64,000 bases of DNA from NCBI GenBank assembly GCA_964531025.1, contig CAZHDY010000005.1:1-64000 (forward strand). Direction: 5' to 3'. Within the stretch, counting starts at the first letter, position 1. Each line of letters starts with the position of its first letter. The notes below the pieces were generated by a model. It was not told the origin of the DNA, made no database searches, and worked only from the letters and a program-made list of their open reading frames with translations. This document shows, piece by piece, positions 44,100 to 53,685 of the stretch. The stretch is from CALMEC01 sp964531025. GTDB taxonomy: Bacteria; Actinomycetota; Thermoleophilia; Miltoncostaeales; Miltoncostaeaceae. The position numbers were made by a program, and so were the translations under genes.

Positions 44100-46820
44100 G
44101 TGAATCTGATCGGACGGGACGCGGAGCTCGCGCGACTGCGGGCTCTCATCGGTGGTGCGGGCGGCACGCTCATCATCGCCGGGCGCCCCGGGGTAGGCAA
44201 GAGCGCACTCCTCGCCGAGGCCGTCCGGGACGCGCCACGGATGCTCAGTACCACCGGCGTTCAGAGCGAGATCGCGCTGCCGTTCGCCGCGCTACGTGAT
44301 CTGGTCGAGCCCGTTCTCGCCGACGTCGATGATCTGCCCCCGGCTCAGCGACATGCGCTCCGCGCGGCGCTGGCGCTCGAGGAGACCGAGGGCCTCGATC
44401 CCGGGACGGTTCTCCACGCGTTCGCCGGTCTCGTCACGGCACTCGCGCCGGTCGTGATCGCCGTCGACGATGTGCAGTGGCTCGATGCGTCGTCGCGCGA
44501 CGCCGTTGCGTTCGTCGCTCGCCGTGCCGAGCGGCTGGGGATCTCGGTGGTCGTCGTCCACGCGCTGCGCGGCGAGCCGATGGACGGGTGGCCGGACCTT
44601 CCGACGATGGCGGTCGACGAGCTGGCTCCCCCGGATGCACTCCGGCTTCTGCGACGCACCGATCTGGCCGTGGGGGTCGCGGAGGCGTTGGCCACTGCGG
44701 TGGGTGGGAACCCTCTGGCGCTGATCGAAGCGCCGGCTGCACTCACGCCGGGTCAGCGATCGGGCCGTGACGCCCTCCCGGATATGCCGTCGGTCGGCGA
44801 ACGCATCACTCGGGCCTACCGGGCCCGCCTGGACACGTTGCCTCCCGAGACCGGTCGAGCCCTCCTGCTGGCGGCCTCCAGCAGCGACGGCGCCGCCGCA
44901 CCCCTGGCCGTCGCCATCGGTGACGCCGGACTGGACGCCCTCGGTCCGGCGGAGGATGCCGACCTGGTGGTGCTCGACGGGAATGTGGTGCGTTTCCGCC
45001 ATCCGGAGGTCCGGGCGGCGGTGTATCACGCCGCGACGCCCAGCCAGCGCCGTGCTGCCCACCGCGCGCTGGCCGCCGTGCTCCCGGACGATCATGGCGC
45101 GTGGCATCTGGCGGTCGCCGCAGACCGGCCGGACGAGGATGTCGCCGCCGCGCTGGGGCGACTGGCCTCCGAGGCGGCGTCGCAGGGGGCCCCGGCCACC
45201 GCGCTTCAGGTGATGCGACGTGCGGTTGCGCTCACTCCGGAGCCCGCCACCCGTCGTGAACGCGCCCTTGCCGCCGGCCATCTGGCGCTCTTCATCGGCC
45301 GTCCGGAAACGGCCCTCGCGATCGCCGAGGACCTTCCGCCCTCCACTGATCCGTCCGGCCGGGCGGACACGCAGAGCCTTGTCGGTGAGGCCATGGCCCA
45401 GGCCGGTCGGCCCGCTGAGGCGCAGGCACTGCTCCGGGCCGAGGCCGTCCGTGTCGAAGCGGACGATCCCGGTCGCGCCGCCGCGCTCTTCACCCAGGCG
45501 GCGGTCTGCACCATGGGCTGCGGGCCGGTGGACGTGGTGGCCGAGACGGCGGCACAGGCGCGTCGCCTTGCGCCTCCGGGCGCCGACCTGGTCCCGGCGG
45601 TCCTCGAGGCCGCGGCCCGCGCGGCGGGTGGGGACCATGCGTTCGCCCGTGAGGTGCTTCTGGGCCGCCTCGACGAGCTCCGCTCGCTCGACCTGTCCTC
45701 GCCGGAACACCAGATCATCGGCCTCGCCGGTCTCTGTCTCCATTGGCTGGAGGAGCTTGACGAGGCCGTCGCCCTGATGGCTCCCGTGGTACGGACGCTC
45801 CGCGAACACGGCGCCGTGACGCCGCTCGCCTTCCCACTGGTCGTCCTCGTGGCGGTCCACGGCCGGCGAGGGGACTTTCGCGCCGCGGACGAACTGGCAC
45901 GTGAAGCGGAGATGCTGGGGGAGGAGGCCATCGGTGCGTTCCTCCAGGGGCTCGTGCTGAATGCCCGCGCGTTCGTCGCGGCGATACTGGGAGACGATGC
46001 GGCCTGCACCGCCGCTGCCGCGCGAGCACGTGCTGTCAGCGAGCGGCTCGGGATCCACGCCCAGTCTGCCGTGGCCGAGCACGCGCTGGGGCTCCTGGCA
46101 CTGTCGCGTGGTGACCTCGACATGGCCATCGTGCAGTTCGAGCGCGCCGGCGATGCGTGCCGGAGCTTCGGGACGCGCGACCCCGGATATCTCGACTACG
46201 AGGGTGACCTGGTCGAGGCGTATGCCCGCACCGGGCGCTTCGACGACGCCCGACGTGTTCTGGCGCAGCTCCGTGAAGGCGCGCGGCTGACCGGCGGGAC
46301 CTGGGCCGCCGTGGCGAGCGCGCGATGCGCGGCGCTGCTGGGGAGGGACGACGAGATCGACGGACATCTCGCCGTCGCGATGGCGGCGCACGAACGGCTG
46401 TCGATGAGCTTCGAGCGCGCGCGGACCCAGCTCGTCTTCGGCGAGCGCCTGCGGCGGGCACGACGACGCAGCGATGCCCGCGCCCTTCTGGAGCCGGCCG
46501 CCCTCACGTTCCGTTCGGTGGGCGCGTGGCGCTGGGCCGATCGCGCGGATGCAGAGCTGGCGGCGGCGGGAGGGCGGCCACCGGGTACCGACGGCGGTGC
46601 GGCCATTCCCCTCATCGACTCTTTGACGGTGCGTGAACAGGAGGTCTGCGGGCTTGTGGTGCGAGGGGCGACCAATGCCGAGGTCGCGGCCAGCCTCTTC
46701 CTCTCGCGGCGGACCGTGGAGCATCACCTGCGGCAGGTCTATCGGAAGATGGGCGTCCGCTCCCGCTCGGAGCTGGCTGCGAAGCTGGCGGCCGCAGACG
46801 GAGGTGACAGGCGCAGCTAG
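44100..46820 (+). CDS. Large ATP-binding LuxR-family (LAL/MalT-like) transcriptional regulator
   Basis: A 906-residue STAND-type regulator. The N-terminus has MNLIGRDAELARLRALIGGA, Walker A AGRPGVGKSALLAEAV and Walker B VVIAVDDVQWLD, followed by a sensor region GGNPLALIEAP. The middle (residues ~300-830) is Ala/Leu-rich helical repeat of TPR type that probably senses a ligand or partner. The C-terminal LuxR helix-turn-helix is LTVREQEVCGLVVRGATNAE and LFLSRRTVEHHLRQVYRKMG. ATP binding is thought to drive oligomerisation and DNA binding in this class. It is transcribed alone, probably leaderless, between truA and groES; target genes unknown. Confidence 0.9.
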   Translation: MNLIGRDAELARLRALIGGAGGTLIIAGRPGVGKSALLAEAVRDAPRMLSTTGVQSEIALPFAALRDLVEPVLADVDDLPPAQRHALRAALALEETEGLDPGTVLHAFAGLVTALAPVVIAVDDVQWLDASSRDAVAFVARRAERLGISVVVVHALRGEPMDGWPDLPTMAVDELAPPDALRLLRRTDLAVGVAEALATAVGGNPLALIEAPAALTPGQRSGRDALPDMPSVGERITRAYRARLDTLPPETGRALLLAASSSDGAAAPLAVAIGDAGLDALGPAEDADLVVLDGNVVRFRHPEVRAAVYHAATPSQRRAAHRALAAVLPDDHGAWHLAVAADRPDEDVAAALGRLASEAASQGAPATALQVMRRAVALTPEPATRRERALAAGHLALFIGRPETALAIAEDLPPSTDPSGRADTQSLVGEAMAQAGRPAEAQALLRAEAVRVEADDPGRAAALFTQAAVCTMGCGPVDVVAETAAQARRLAPPGADLVPAVLEAAARAAGGDHAFAREVLLGRLDELRSLDLSSPEHQIIGLAGLCLHWLEELDEAVALMAPVVRTLREHGAVTPLAFPLVVLVAVHGRRGDFRAADELAREAEMLGEEAIGAFLQGLVLNARAFVAAILGDDAACTAAAARARAVSERLGIHAQSAVAEHALGLLALSRGDLDMAIVQFERAGDACRSFGTRDPGYLDYEGDLVEAYARTGRFDDARRVLAQLREGARLTGGTWAAVASARCAALLGRDDEIDGHLAVAMAAHERLSMSFERARTQLVFGERLRRARRRSDARALLEPAALTFRSVGAWRWADRADAELAAAGGRPPGTDGGAAIPLIDSLTVREQEVCGLVVRGATNAEVAASLFLSRRTVEHHLRQVYRKMGVRSRSELAAKLAAADGGDRRS

Positions 46821-47048
46821 CCGGTTTTCGGTTGCGTGCTCGGGCACAACAGAGATGGGCGGATCGTGTCGACCTTGCGGGCGACCGTTCTGACAGACGG
46901 TCGAGGCGACCCGCACTCTCCTCGGTGGCGTTTCAGCTTCCTGCCGGTCCCGTACGTGCCTCAGGCGGGGTACCGGTGAACCTCCCGTTGCAATCACGGT
47001 GCACGAGGGCGCCGGAGGTGGCGCGTGGCGCGTCGCTTCGCTAGATTG
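46821..47048. other. Regulator-groES intergenic region
   Basis: Contains a 7-bp hairpin at 46882-46903 (CGACCGT against ACGGTCG), a plausible terminator for the regulator gene, and TAGATT at 47042-47047, a plausible -10 for groES with its start point inside CIRCE. No gene seen. Confidence 0.5.
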
Positions 47049-47075
47049 TTGGCACTCTGGTCTGATGAGTGCCAA
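47049..47075 (+). promoter_or_regulatory. CIRCE element (HrcA operator) of groES-groEL
   Basis: TTGGCACTC, nine bases, then GAGTGCCAA: a perfect inverted repeat matching the CIRCE consensus (TTAGCACTC-N9-GAGTGCTAA) with one symmetric A-to-G change per arm. It lies 36 bases before the groES start, so HrcA should repress groESL until heat stress. Confidence 0.95.
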
Positions 47076-47111
47076 TCGGGCGCTCGGGCGGAAACGTAGG
47101 GAGGAGAGAGC

Positions 47112-47396
47112 GTGAACCTGAAGCCACTCGGCGATCGCGTGATCGTGAAGGGCATTGGCGCGGAAGAGGTCACCGCGAGCGGCATCGTGCTGCCGGACAC
47201 CGCACAGGAGAAGCCGCAGCGTGGCAAGGTCCTCGCGGTCGGTGAAGGACGCTGGGAGGACGGCAAGCGGGTACCGCTGGGTGTCTCCGAGGGCGACGAG
47301 GTCATCTACTCGAAGTACGGCGGCACCGAGGTGACCGTCGGCGACGACGAGCTCCTGATCCTCAACGAGAACGACATCCTGGCCAAGGTCGACTGA
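47112..47396 (+). CDS. groES: Co-chaperonin GroES
   Basis: A 94-residue GroES forming the heptameric lid of GroEL. MNLKPLGDRVIVKGIGAEEV, the mobile loop ASGIVLPDTAQEKPQRGKVL and DELLILNENDILAKVD are typical. The GTG start follows GGAGGAGAG. It is controlled by the adjacent CIRCE element and followed by groEL after 52 bases. Confidence 0.99.
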   Translation: MNLKPLGDRVIVKGIGAEEVTASGIVLPDTAQEKPQRGKVLAVGEGRWEDGKRVPLGVSEGDEVIYSKYGGTEVTVGDDELLILNENDILAKVD

Positions 47397-47448
47397 CCCG
47401 GGTCACCAAGTAAGCGACAGAGAACGGACGAAAGGGACAGAACCCAGT

Positions 47449-49080
<1,632 letters not shown>

Positions 49081-49100
49081 CCAGGGATCATCCCGAATGT

Positions 49101-49210
49101 ACGGAGGGGAGCCGCAAGCGGCTCCCCTCCGTCATTTCGGGACAATCCCTGGTTCTGGCAACGGCACCCTTCGGGCGCCATCGGCAGGAGTTCCGGACGC
49201 GGAGTGTTTG
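49101..49210 (+). repeat. Terminator-containing tandem repeat, unit 1 (110 bp)
   Basis: Begins with the groEL terminator, a 14-bp perfect stem with a CAAG loop at 49101-49132 followed by CATTTCGGG. The rest of the unit reads TTCTGGCAACGGCACCCTTC, then CGGCAGGAGTTCCGGAC. The same layout recurs exactly 110 bp later. Confidence 0.85.
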
Positions 49211-49320
49211 CTGAGGGGGGCCGCTTGCGGCCTCCCTCGGTCCCCTCGTGACGACCGCTTCTTCTGGCGACGGCACCCTTCGGGCGTCGCCGGCAGGGAG
49301 TTCCGGACCATCGTGGTCTG
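49211..49320 (+). repeat. Terminator-containing tandem repeat, unit 2 (110 bp)
   Basis: Begins with a ~13-bp hairpin (GAGGGGGGCCG against CGGCCTCCCTC, wobbles included) at 49211-49240. It continues with TTCTGGCGACGGCACCCTTC, GGGCGTCGCCGGCAGGGAG and TTCCGGAC. GGCGAC and GTCGCC form a second, smaller hairpin in the unit. Confidence 0.85.
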
Positions 49321-49430
49321 CTGAGGGGTGGAGGCGGCCCCCTCAGTCATTTCGGGACAACTCCTTCATCTGGCAACGACACCCTTCTGGCGTCGCCGGC
49401 GGGGAATCATCTGGCGACGGCACCTTGCCT
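49321..49430 (+). repeat. Terminator-containing tandem repeat, unit 3, with partial fourth
   Basis: Begins with CTGAGGGG...CCCCTCAG (8-bp stem, 49321-49346) followed by TCATTTCGGGACAAC, the same tail as unit 1. It continues with ATCTGGCAACGACACCCTTC and GGCGTCGCCGGCGGGG; a truncated fourth copy starts at ATCTGGCGACGGCACC (49409). The 49081-49454 interval holds this array and no gene. Confidence 0.8.
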
Positions 49431-49454
49431 CATGATGGGCCGGGGGAGAACGCC

Positions 49455-50507
49455 TCAGTGCCTGTGCTTGCCGCCCGAGGTCGTGTCGTGACCCTTGCCG
49501 TGCTCCTCGTCCTGTCCGCTTCCCCTGTCGTCGCGCTTGCCGTGGCCATGATCGGGTGCGCACGGCTCCGGATCCCGCGGGTGCGCGACCGGCGGTGGCT
49601 CAGGAACGGGCTTCTCGACAGGTGGCGGAGCAGGCTCCGCATTCGGTCGCTTCGGTGGAGTGAGCGTGGGTGGCGGCTCCGGCGCCGCGGGCTTGTCGTC
49701 GACGATCGGCGGGGTCGACGGCCTCGGGGCCGTGGGGCGCGCGGGCGTCTCGGCCGGCGTTCGCGACGGGCGTGACGCGAACCCCGGTACCTCGGGCGCC
49801 GGACTCGTCGGCGCCGCGGGCGCATTGGTCGTCGGTGATGAGTTCGAGCTCGGCGTTGTGGGACGTGAGGAACCGGGCGTCGTCGCTGATGAACCCGAGT
49901 CGGGCGTCGTCGCTGATGAACCCGGGCCGGGTGTCGTCGGCTGGGACGGGCCGGGTGTCGCCGGCTGGGCCGTGGAGGTGTCGCCCGCAGGCGCGGTCGG
50001 CACAGGGGACGTCGTGTCTCCCGGGGGTGTTCCGATCACCGGCGTACCGGGATTCGGACGCGTCGGTATCGGCTGGGACCCAACGCGCGTGGGTGTGGGG
50101 CTGCCGATCAGGGTGGTGGGAGTACCCGGTACGCCCTGGGTCGGCGTCGGTCCCGTTGCGATCGATACGAAGCGCGTCGGTGACGTGCCCGGAGAGGGAG
50201 CGACACCGAACATCGACTGCGGCGTCCCACCGCTTGCATCCGATGCCGAGGACGGTGGGACGGAACCAGCCGATCCGTCGGAGCGCGCACCCAACGTCGG
50301 TGACGAAGCTGCGGACGTAACGCCCGGTGTCACCGGAGCGGAGGCCACGAGAGAGTCGGCCCGGTCATCAGCGGACCGGAGCACGACGGCGGTGGTGGCA
50401 CCGCCGAGCACGGCAACCGACAGCGCGGCGATGGCCCCACGCTGAAGAAGGGCGCGAAACGATGAGGCGCCCGGGGTCTCCGGGGGCTGCTCGAACCAGG
50501 TGGCCAC
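49455..50507 (-). CDS. Membrane-anchored Ser/Thr/Pro-rich protein with His-rich end
   Basis: About 350 residues. A short cytoplasmic N-terminus (VATWFEQPPETPGASSFRAL) precedes one membrane segment (GAIAALSVAVLGGATTAVVL). The rest is extracellular low-complexity sequence rich in Pro, Thr, Ser and Gly, with near-repeats such as GSSATTPDSGSSATTPG, then a Pro-rich stretch (PAPPPVEKPVPEPPP). It ends in a polar His/Gly/Asp/Lys tail (PDHGHGKRDDRGSGQDEEHG and GGKHRH). The likely start is GTG 50507, six bases behind TAGTCT (leaderless); a TTG two codons earlier is possible. It may be a mucin-like wall spacer; the His tail could bind metal. No domain recognised. Confidence 0.65.
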   Translation of the reverse strand: MATWFEQPPETPGASSFRALLQRGAIAALSVAVLGGATTAVVLRSADDRADSLVASAPVTPGVTSAASSPTLGARSDGSAGSVPPSSASDASGGTPQSMFGVAPSPGTSPTRFVSIATGPTPTQGVPGTPTTLIGSPTPTRVGSQPIPTRPNPGTPVIGTPPGDTTSPVPTAPAGDTSTAQPATPGPSQPTTPGPGSSATTPDSGSSATTPGSSRPTTPSSNSSPTTNAPAAPTSPAPEVPGFASRPSRTPAETPARPTAPRPSTPPIVDDKPAAPEPPPTLTPPKRPNAEPAPPPVEKPVPEPPPVAHPRDPEPCAPDHGHGKRDDRGSGQDEEHGKGHDTTSGGKHRH

Positions 50508-50706
50508 TCCCAAAGACTACGTGGTATGGCGGGGGCACCCGCTCGGTCTGGTCCATTCGTACGTCGGAACGCACCCACATGGAGCTCACGGTCCTTGTGG
50601 AACGGACGGGTGAAGACGTCACGCAGGGAGGTGAGCGTCACCCCCTGGAGTCGATTCCGGCTCAGGAAAATGCCGGCCCGGACGGCTCGGCCGCTCACTC
50701 ATCGCC

Positions 50707-51579
50707 TCAGGTGACGCCGTCCATCGGTGTTTCCGGGCCGTCGAGTCCGAGGACGTCCCGGACCAGTGCGTGAGCTGAGGGACCGGGCCCCCCGACCGCG
50801 TCCGCCAGGGGAAGGAGCCCCTCGTCGGCCAGCACGAGACGGAAGGGCGTCGTGGGATCCTCGGCGGCGTGAACGATCGCTGCCGCCACCTCGTCCGCCT
50901 CCAGGCCGGCGTCCTCGCGGATGGCGCGGAGGGTGCCGAGCACCCGGTCCCGTGTCTCTGCGTACGGTGACTCGGCTTCGGCCGCGGATCCGCTGATCAC
51001 GGTCGAGCGAGCGAGTTCGGTGCGCACCACGCCGGCCTCGACGAGCACCACCCGTATCCCGGCTGGCGCGAGCTCGAGGGCCAGCGCGTCGGATACGGCG
51101 GCCAGTGCGAGCTTGCTGGCGCTGTACATGCCGAACAACGGCAGCGGGATCCGCCCGGAGAGCGTCGAGACGTTGACCACGACGCCCCGTCCGGCGCGGC
51201 GCATCCCGGGGAGCGCGGCCTGAAGCACCGCCGCGGGGCCGAAGAGGTTCGTTTCGAACTGCCGGCGCGCGATGTCGAGATCGACGTCCTCCACCGCACC
51301 GAACAGGGGCCAGCCGGCGTTGTTGACCACGCATCCCAGTGCGCCGCCTGCGGCGGTCTCGGCCTGCGATACGGCGGCTCTTATCGAGTCGGCGTCCGTC
51401 ACATCCATGCGAAGGACATCGATGCGCTCGACGCCGAACGGTTCGAGCTGATCAGGATCGCGTACACCGGCGAACACCCGCCAGCCGGCGGACGCCAGAG
51501 CCAAGGTCGTCGCCCGGCCGATTCCGCGGGCGGCGCCGGTCACGAGCGCAAATGGGCTGAGTGGATCGAGGGATGCCAC
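50707..51579 (-). CDS. Short-chain dehydrogenase/reductase
   Basis: A 290-residue classical SDR. The cofactor loop is VTGAARGIGRATTLAL, VNNAGWPLFGAVEDV carries the NNAG motif, and the catalytic residues are Ser in NVSTLSGRIP and YSASK (Tyr and Lys). The start GTG 51579 has TGGAGGT about nine bases upstream. The C-terminal third is longer than in minimal SDRs, as in the sterol/retinol-like subgroup. Substrate unknown; it stands alone. Confidence 0.9.
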   Translation of the reverse strand: MASLDPLSPFALVTGAARGIGRATTLALASAGWRVFAGVRDPDQLEPFGVERIDVLRMDVTDADSIRAAVSQAETAAGGALGCVVNNAGWPLFGAVEDVDLDIARRQFETNLFGPAAVLQAALPGMRRAGRGVVVNVSTLSGRIPLPLFGMYSASKLALAAVSDALALELAPAGIRVVLVEAGVVRTELARSTVISGSAAEAESPYAETRDRVLGTLRAIREDAGLEADEVAAAIVHAAEDPTTPFRLVLADEGLLPLADAVGGPGPSAHALVRDVLGLDGPETPMDGVT

Positions 51580-51912
51580 GGGCGTGTACCTCCAGGGTGC
51601 CCAAGCTTACGTCACCTCCCGGTCGATGATGTGGGTCGACGGCTCGGCTTCCTCCATCCGGATCAGGAGAGGGCCTTGTCGGATGGCGTCGTCACCGCTT
51701 TCGATTCCGAACAGGCTGCGTCGTTGCCGGTGGTGTGCACCGACCGGAGCCCGAGACCGCCACGTATTGCGGTGACCGCGTATTGACGGCGCCGCTGCCG
51801 GACCGGGTACTCGGCGGTCGGACACCGCGGGACGGGAAACCTTGCCGGAGCGTTCCGCTTTCTTGTCATCATCGTGCGGCCCCTCGTCCCGCGTATTCGG
51901 CAGCATGGGCGG
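51580..51912. other. 333-bp divergent spacer, no supported gene
   Basis: Between the SDR gene and the divergent AEC transporter gene. A minus-strand frame ending at 51607 translates with ordinary composition for about 35 residues (RSLFGIESGDDAIRQGPLLI and onwards) but has no start codon or RBS at the right place; it may be a gene remnant. TATTCGG at 51891-51897 could be part of the transporter promoter. Confidence 0.4.
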
Positions 51913-52821
51913 GTGACCGCCACCGCGATCGCCGCCCTCCTCATCATCCTCGCGTCGTGGGGGCTGAAGGCGGCCGGGGTCTTCCGCAAGGACGCCGCCC
52001 CGATCCTCATCCAGATCGTCCTCTACCTGACGCTGCCGGCGCTGGTGTTCCGCATCATGGCGACCAGCGAGCTGCAATCGAGCCTTCTGCTGGTCCCGGT
52101 GGTCGGGATGGCCACGCACGTGGTGCTGGTCGGTGTGGCGTTCGCCGTGTGCCGCGTCGTCGGTGCGTCACGGGCGACGACCGGTGCGGTCATCATCGCC
52201 TGCGCCGTCGGGAACACGGGCTTCTTCGGCGTGCCACTCATCGCGGCCTCGGGGGCGAACCTGTCGTTGCCGGCCGCGGTCATGTTCGACACGTTCTGCA
52301 CCGGCATCCTCACCTGGACCTCCACCTTCTGGATCAGCGCCCGCTACGGCGAGCGCGGGCAGAGCGGGCCCGCCACGGGGCCCGTCTGGAGGAACCTGCT
52401 CCTGCCGCCCACCTGGGCCATGGCCGCCGGGCTCATCGTGAACGCCCTGGACATCGACCTGTCGGACGAGGTCATCCGCCCCCTGGAGCTGCTGGGTGGG
52501 GCGGTCCTCCCGCTCGTCCTGATCTACGCCGGGCTCGTCATCGAGTGGGACGGCGTCCGACGTGCCTGGCGGGCGGTGACGGCGGCCACCGTGATCCGGC
52601 TGGGTGTCAGCCCGCTCGTGGCCCTCGGGATCGCCGTCGCTCTCGGCCTCGACGGCGACGTATTGCGTACCGTTGTCCTCATGGCGGCGATGCCGACCGC
52701 CATGATGTCGCTCGTGATCGGAGGGTGGTACCGCTTGAACACCGATGTCATCGCCGGATCCGTCGTGGTGACGGCATTGCTCGCGCCCGTCGTCCTCCCC
52801 GTCCTTCGGGCGGTCCTGTGA
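51913..52821 (+). CDS. AEC (auxin efflux carrier) family transporter
   Basis: A 302-residue membrane protein with about ten hydrophobic segments in two similar halves. The first-half motif VLYLTLPALVFRIMAT and the mid-protein ACAVGNTGFFGVPLIAASG (the N-x-G-F/Y-x-G-x-P signature) mark the AEC family. Second-half elements are GLVIEWDGVRRAWRAVTAAT and MAAMPTAMMSLVIGGWY. Characterised bacterial members move malate, malonate or similar organic acids. The GTG start at 51913 is chosen because it begins the first membrane segment. The stop overlaps pyrF in GTGA. Confidence 0.85.
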   Translation: MTATAIAALLIILASWGLKAAGVFRKDAAPILIQIVLYLTLPALVFRIMATSELQSSLLLVPVVGMATHVVLVGVAFAVCRVVGASRATTGAVIIACAVGNTGFFGVPLIAASGANLSLPAAVMFDTFCTGILTWTSTFWISARYGERGQSGPATGPVWRNLLLPPTWAMAAGLIVNALDIDLSDEVIRPLELLGGAVLPLVLIYAGLVIEWDGVRRAWRAVTAATVIRLGVSPLVALGIAVALGLDGDVLRTVVLMAAMPTAMMSLVIGGWYRLNTDVIAGSVVVTALLAPVVLPVLRAVL

Positions 52822-53633
52822 GCGGCTTCGGCGAACGCCTCACACGGGCGGTGGAGGAGCGCCGGTCGCAGGTCGTGCTGGGCCTCGACCCGGACCCCGC
52901 GCGCGTTCCGGACGGCGCGGCCGGCGCCGAGCGCTTCTGCCACGAGGTCATCCGCACCGCCGGCCCGTCGTGCGTGGCCGTGAAGCCGCAGCTCGCGTGC
53001 TTCGAGCGCTTCGGCACGGAGGGCTGGGAGGTGTTCGAGAGCGTCATCGCGTACGCGGCGTCCCAGGGGCTCGTCGTCATCGCCGACGCCAAGCGGGGTG
53101 ACATCGATGCCACGGCCCGTGCCTACGCCGACGCGTTCCTGCGCGACCCCGTCGACGCGCTCACCGTGAACCCCATGCTGGGCCGCGATGCGCTCGAGCC
53201 GTTCGTGACCCGCGCCACCGCGGAGGGACGGGGATTGTTCGTCCTGGTGCGCACGTCCAACCCGGGTGCTCGGGATCTGGAGGACCTCCGTCTGGAGGAC
53301 GGACGTCTGTGGCACGAGGCGGTCGCCGACCTGGTCGCCGATGTCGGCGCGCCGCACCGTGACGGGTCGGGGCTCTCGGCGATCGGCGCGGTGGTTGGGG
53401 CGACGGTCCCGGAGCGTCTCGCCGACCTGCGTCGACGCATGCCCGACCAGGTGTTCCTGCTTCCCGGGGTCGGTGCCCAGGGAGGGACGCCCGAGGCCCT
53501 GGGGCCGGCCTTCGGCGGGCGCGCCGCAGGGGCGCTCGTGTCGGCAAGCCGGTCGATCATCTACGCCGAGGACCCGGCGCGTGCCGCCGACGAGCTTCGT
53601 TCCGCCGTCTGGGGGGCCTGGGAGGGCGTCTGA
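52818..53633 (+). CDS. pyrF: Orotidine 5'-phosphate decarboxylase (group 2)
   Basis: A 271-residue enzyme for the last step of UMP synthesis. The catalytic Asp-Lys array DAKRGDI lies at residues 90-96 (Asp 90, Lys 92, Asp 95), followed by DALTVNPMLGRDALEPFV, LFVLVRTSNPGARDLEDL and a phosphate-binding LLPGVGAQGG. The length and RTSNP motif place it in the group 2 subfamily found in actinobacteria. The start is GTG 52818 overlapping the transporter stop; the upstream open frame belongs to the shadow of that gene. Coupling of pyrF to a carrier, rather than to other pyr genes, is unusual. Confidence 0.95.
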   Translation: MSGFGERLTRAVEERRSQVVLGLDPDPARVPDGAAGAERFCHEVIRTAGPSCVAVKPQLACFERFGTEGWEVFESVIAYAASQGLVVIADAKRGDIDATARAYADAFLRDPVDALTVNPMLGRDALEPFVTRATAEGRGLFVLVRTSNPGARDLEDLRLEDGRLWHEAVADLVADVGAPHRDGSGLSAIGAVVGATVPERLADLRRRMPDQVFLLPGVGAQGGTPEALGPAFGGRAAGALVSASRSIIYAEDPARAADELRSAVWGAWEGV

Positions 53634-53671
53634 ATCGGGCCCGTGGCGGGAAGGAACCGCCGCGGCCGTCG

Positions 53672-53677
53672 CTAACG
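53672..53677 (+). promoter_or_regulatory. Leaderless -10 of the carboxypeptidase gene
   Basis: TAACGT, preceded by GC, ends eight bases before the ATG at 53686 with no Shine-Dalgarno between. It closely resembles the GGCTAACAT sequence before the LuxR-type regulator. Confidence 0.5.
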
Positions 53678-53685
53678 TGTCACCG

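Noticed and set aside
51607..51740. Minus-strand frame ending RMEEAEPSTHIIDREVT
   Set aside because: The local composition is protein-like, but there is no start codon or RBS and no recognisable domain; noted only as a possible remnant.
51735..52817. 632-codon frame ending in pyrF
   Set aside because: The first ~360 codons are the off-frame shadow of the AEC transporter (Arg/Pro/His-rich). pyrF begins at the GTGA overlap.
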